64,000 nucleotides of DNA from Zhihengliuella sp. (GTDB taxonomy: Bacteria; Actinomycetota; Actinomycetes; Actinomycetales; Micrococcaceae), in NCBI RefSeq assembly GCF_031178195.1, contig NZ_JAPSJL010000007.1, positions 1 through 64,000 on the forward strand, given 5' to 3'. A program made the position numbers and the translations under genes. Positions 62,420 through 64,000 of the stretch are shown here, one piece after another. Within the stretch, counting starts at the first letter, position 1. Each line of letters begins with the position of its first letter. The notes under the pieces were generated by a model. It saw nothing but the letters and a program-made list of their open reading frames with translations, had not been told where the DNA came from and did no database searches.

Positions 62420-63736
62420 CTACGGCACGGGGCGGCGGGCGTCGTAGCGCAGGAAGCCCGGCTGCCAGCGCATCAGCCCGGTGGCCACCGCCACGCACAG
62501 CAGCCCGCCGACCATGAGCGTCCACGGCTCGCCGACGAGGCTCGCCGCGCCGCCGGCGACCAGGTCCCCGACGCGGGGGCCGCCTGCGACGACGACGATG
62601 AAGACACCCTGCAGCCGGCCCCGCAGCCGGTCCGGCGTGGCCGACTGCAGGATGGTGTTGCGGAAGACGCCGGAGACCGAGTCCGCGACGCCGGCGAGGA
62701 GCAGGAAGCCGGCGGCCGGCCACAGCCACGCGGTGGAGGAGCCGTCGTCGGGCACGTCCGTGCCGGCGGCGAGGTACACGATGACGCCGAAGCCGCAGAT
62801 GCAGAGGCCCCAGGCGACGACCGACCAGTACACGGCCGCCCCGTGCCAGTGGATCCGGCCGAGCGGACCGGAGAAGAGGCCGGTGAGGAAGGCGCCCAGG
62901 GCCGTGGCCGCCAGCAGGACGCCGACCGTGGTCTCCCCGCCGCCGATGAGCACGGCGCCGATCGCCGGCAGCAGAGCCCGCGGGGCGGCCATGATCATGG
63001 CGGCCAGGTCGATCACGAAGGTCATGCGCACGTTCCGCCGCGTGGCCAGGAACCCGAACCCCTCGACCACCGAGCCCAGCCCCACGCGCCGCCGCCGCGG
63101 TGAGGGCGCGGCCGCCCCGCCGTCGTCGTCCGCTTGTTCCGGTGGGAGCGGCGGCAGACGCCAGATCGCCCAGAGGGCGGCGAGGTAGGTGACGACGTCG
63201 ATCGAGTAGGTCCAGGCGTAGCCGACCTGGGCGACGAGAACCCCTCCCAGCAGCGGTCCGACCATCATGGCGATACTGAAGGTGACCATATTCAGGGCGT
63301 TCGCCGCCGGCAGGAGCTTCACCCCGACCAGCGCCGGGATGATGGCCCCGCGGGTGGGCTGGTTGATGCCGACGGCGCCCGAGTGGACGGCGATGAGACC
63401 GTAGAGGACCCAAACGCTCTCCAGGCCGGCCCACGCCTGCGCGGCGATGGCCGCCGTGGCCAGCCACAGCACCGCGGCCGAGGCGAGGGCGACCCGGCGG
63501 CGGTCGAACGCGTCCGCGACGGCCCCGCCGTACAGGCCCGCCACGATGAGCGGGACGACGGCGAAGAGACCGAGGAGCCCGACGTAGAGGCTCGACTGGG
63601 TGATCTTGTAGACCTCCAGGCTCACCGCGACGAGCGTGAGCTGGCTGCCCACCGCGGACAGCGTGTTGCCCAGCCAGAGGCGCCGGAAGTCGGCACTGAC
63701 CCGCAACGGGGTGAGGTCGGCGAGGAGTCGGGGCAC
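62420..63736 (-). CDS. MFS transporter (EntS-like exporter)
   Basis: This 438-aa major-facilitator protein has about 12 hydrophobic helices and the loop 2-3 motif GGAVADAFDRRRVAL. FRRLWLGNTLSAVGSQLTLVAVSLEVYKIT and the overall layout match the enterobactin-exporter-like (MFS_3) group. The central loop is acidic/polar (PEQADDDGGAAAPSPRRRRVG). The start GTG 63736 has TAGGCT seven bases upstream, suggesting a leaderless mRNA. Substrate is unknown. Confidence 0.92.
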   Translation of the reverse strand: MPRLLADLTPLRVSADFRRLWLGNTLSAVGSQLTLVAVSLEVYKITQSSLYVGLLGLFAVVPLIVAGLYGGAVADAFDRRRVALASAAVLWLATAAIAAQAWAGLESVWVLYGLIAVHSGAVGINQPTRGAIIPALVGVKLLPAANALNMVTFSIAMMVGPLLGGVLVAQVGYAWTYSIDVVTYLAALWAIWRLPPLPPEQADDDGGAAAPSPRRRRVGLGSVVEGFGFLATRRNVRMTFVIDLAAMIMAAPRALLPAIGAVLIGGGETTVGVLLAATALGAFLTGLFSGPLGRIHWHGAAVYWSVVAWGLCICGFGVIVYLAAGTDVPDDGSSTAWLWPAAGFLLLAGVADSVSGVFRNTILQSATPDRLRGRLQGVFIVVVAGGPRVGDLVAGGAASLVGEPWTLMVGGLLCVAVATGLMRWQPGFLRYDARRPVP

Positions 63737-63743
63737 GATCGCG

Positions 63744-63749
63744 AGCCTA
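63744..63749 (-). promoter_or_regulatory. -10 box, leaderless MFS mRNA
   Basis: TAGGCT on the minus strand ends seven bases before GTG 63736. Confidence 0.5.
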
Positions 63750-63802
63750 GCCGGTCCCTGCCCGCAGGGCGGCAGCGCCCCTCAGGCGCGGCGCGGGCCG
63801 GG

Positions 63803-64000
63803 CTACGCCTCGGAGTGCGCGGCCTCCCGGGCGATCATCCGCCGCTCCAGGTACACACCGACGCCGACGACGGCCGCCCCGGCCAGGACGAGGCCGATCA
63901 CGGGCCAGAGAGTGGCGGGGTCCGCCGGGACGATGCTCCGGTCCTCCGCCTGCCAGGGCCAGAGGGCGCGCAGGCCGCCGGCCATGAGGCCGGTGATGAC
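63803..64000 (-). CDS. DUF368-like membrane protein, C-terminal end (5' cut)
   Basis: The reading frame enters from beyond the window edge and ends at 63803. The visible 65 residues hold VITGLMAGGLRALWPWQAE and a last membrane helix (PVIGLVLAGAAVVGVGVYLE) with a basic/acidic tail. LMxGSLRxLWPW is recalled as a DUF368 signature, a family of polyprenyl-phosphate transporters. An internal ATG at 63985 is not taken as the start because the frame stays open upstream. Confidence 0.7.
   Translation of the reverse strand, partial: VITGLMAGGLRALWPWQAEDRSIVPADPATLWPVIGLVLAGAAVVGVGVYLERRMIAREAAHSEA

Overview
The window is a GC-rich (about 70% by eye) bacterial chromosome segment. Its gene content is actinobacterial: GlnR next to mycothiol synthase MshD, a HadA/HadB-type dehydratase pair, PspC-domain signalling proteins, an S12-S7-EF-G-EF-Tu block and a tRNA-Trp-secE-nusG-rplKA block. 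Protein wording and the many -10 boxes placed 6-7 nt before start codons suit a member of the Micrococcales, probably Micrococcaceae (inference; no 16S rRNA gene is present).

Layout. Positions 1-23 kb are the translation/transcription core, almost all on the minus strand: the start of the S10 operon (rpsJ-rplC-rplD-rplW-rplB, cut by the window edge), tuf, fusA, rpsG, rpsL, rpoC, rpoB, then rplL-rplJ, rplA-rplK, nusG, secE and tRNA-Trp. A thiolase (+) and a membrane acyltransferase (-) sit between rpoB and rplL. The rplJ leader carries a recognisable L10-type RNA leader with an internal intrinsic terminator. Positions 22.7-31.7 kb hold an aminotransferase, a PspC-type sensor kinase/response regulator pair divergent from a three-gene PspC operon, phosphofructokinase, YgfZ and a nitrobindin-like protein. 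Positions 32.5-38 kb hold glnR-mshD-ppk1-mutT1 (nitrogen regulation, mycothiol, polyphosphate, nucleotide sanitation). Positions 38-41 kb hold thyA-folA and asd. Positions 41-47 kb are a minus-strand group: a frameshifted winged-helix gene, murB, hadB, hadA, and a ParA-like ATPase with an unusual P-loop. tRNA-Met and tRNA-Thr follow a repeat-rich spacer. Positions 47.5-64 kb hold a UvrA-like ATPase, a DEAD-box helicase, a MOSC protein, an amidohydrolase, metB-cbs, a DNA glycosylase, a thioredoxin, tRNA-Tyr, YajQ, HtpX, an MFS exporter and the end of a DUF368-like gene.

No insertion sequence, prophage or CRISPR array was seen. The most interesting items are the PspC/LiaF-like signalling cluster with repeated promoter boxes, the L10 attenuator, a set of about a dozen apparently leaderless genes, a 30-bp repeat field at 46.85-47.04 kb, the NKT P-loop ATPase, and two probable sequence defects: a 103-nt pure G/C tract between fusA and tuf, and a one-base frameshift in the winged-helix gene.
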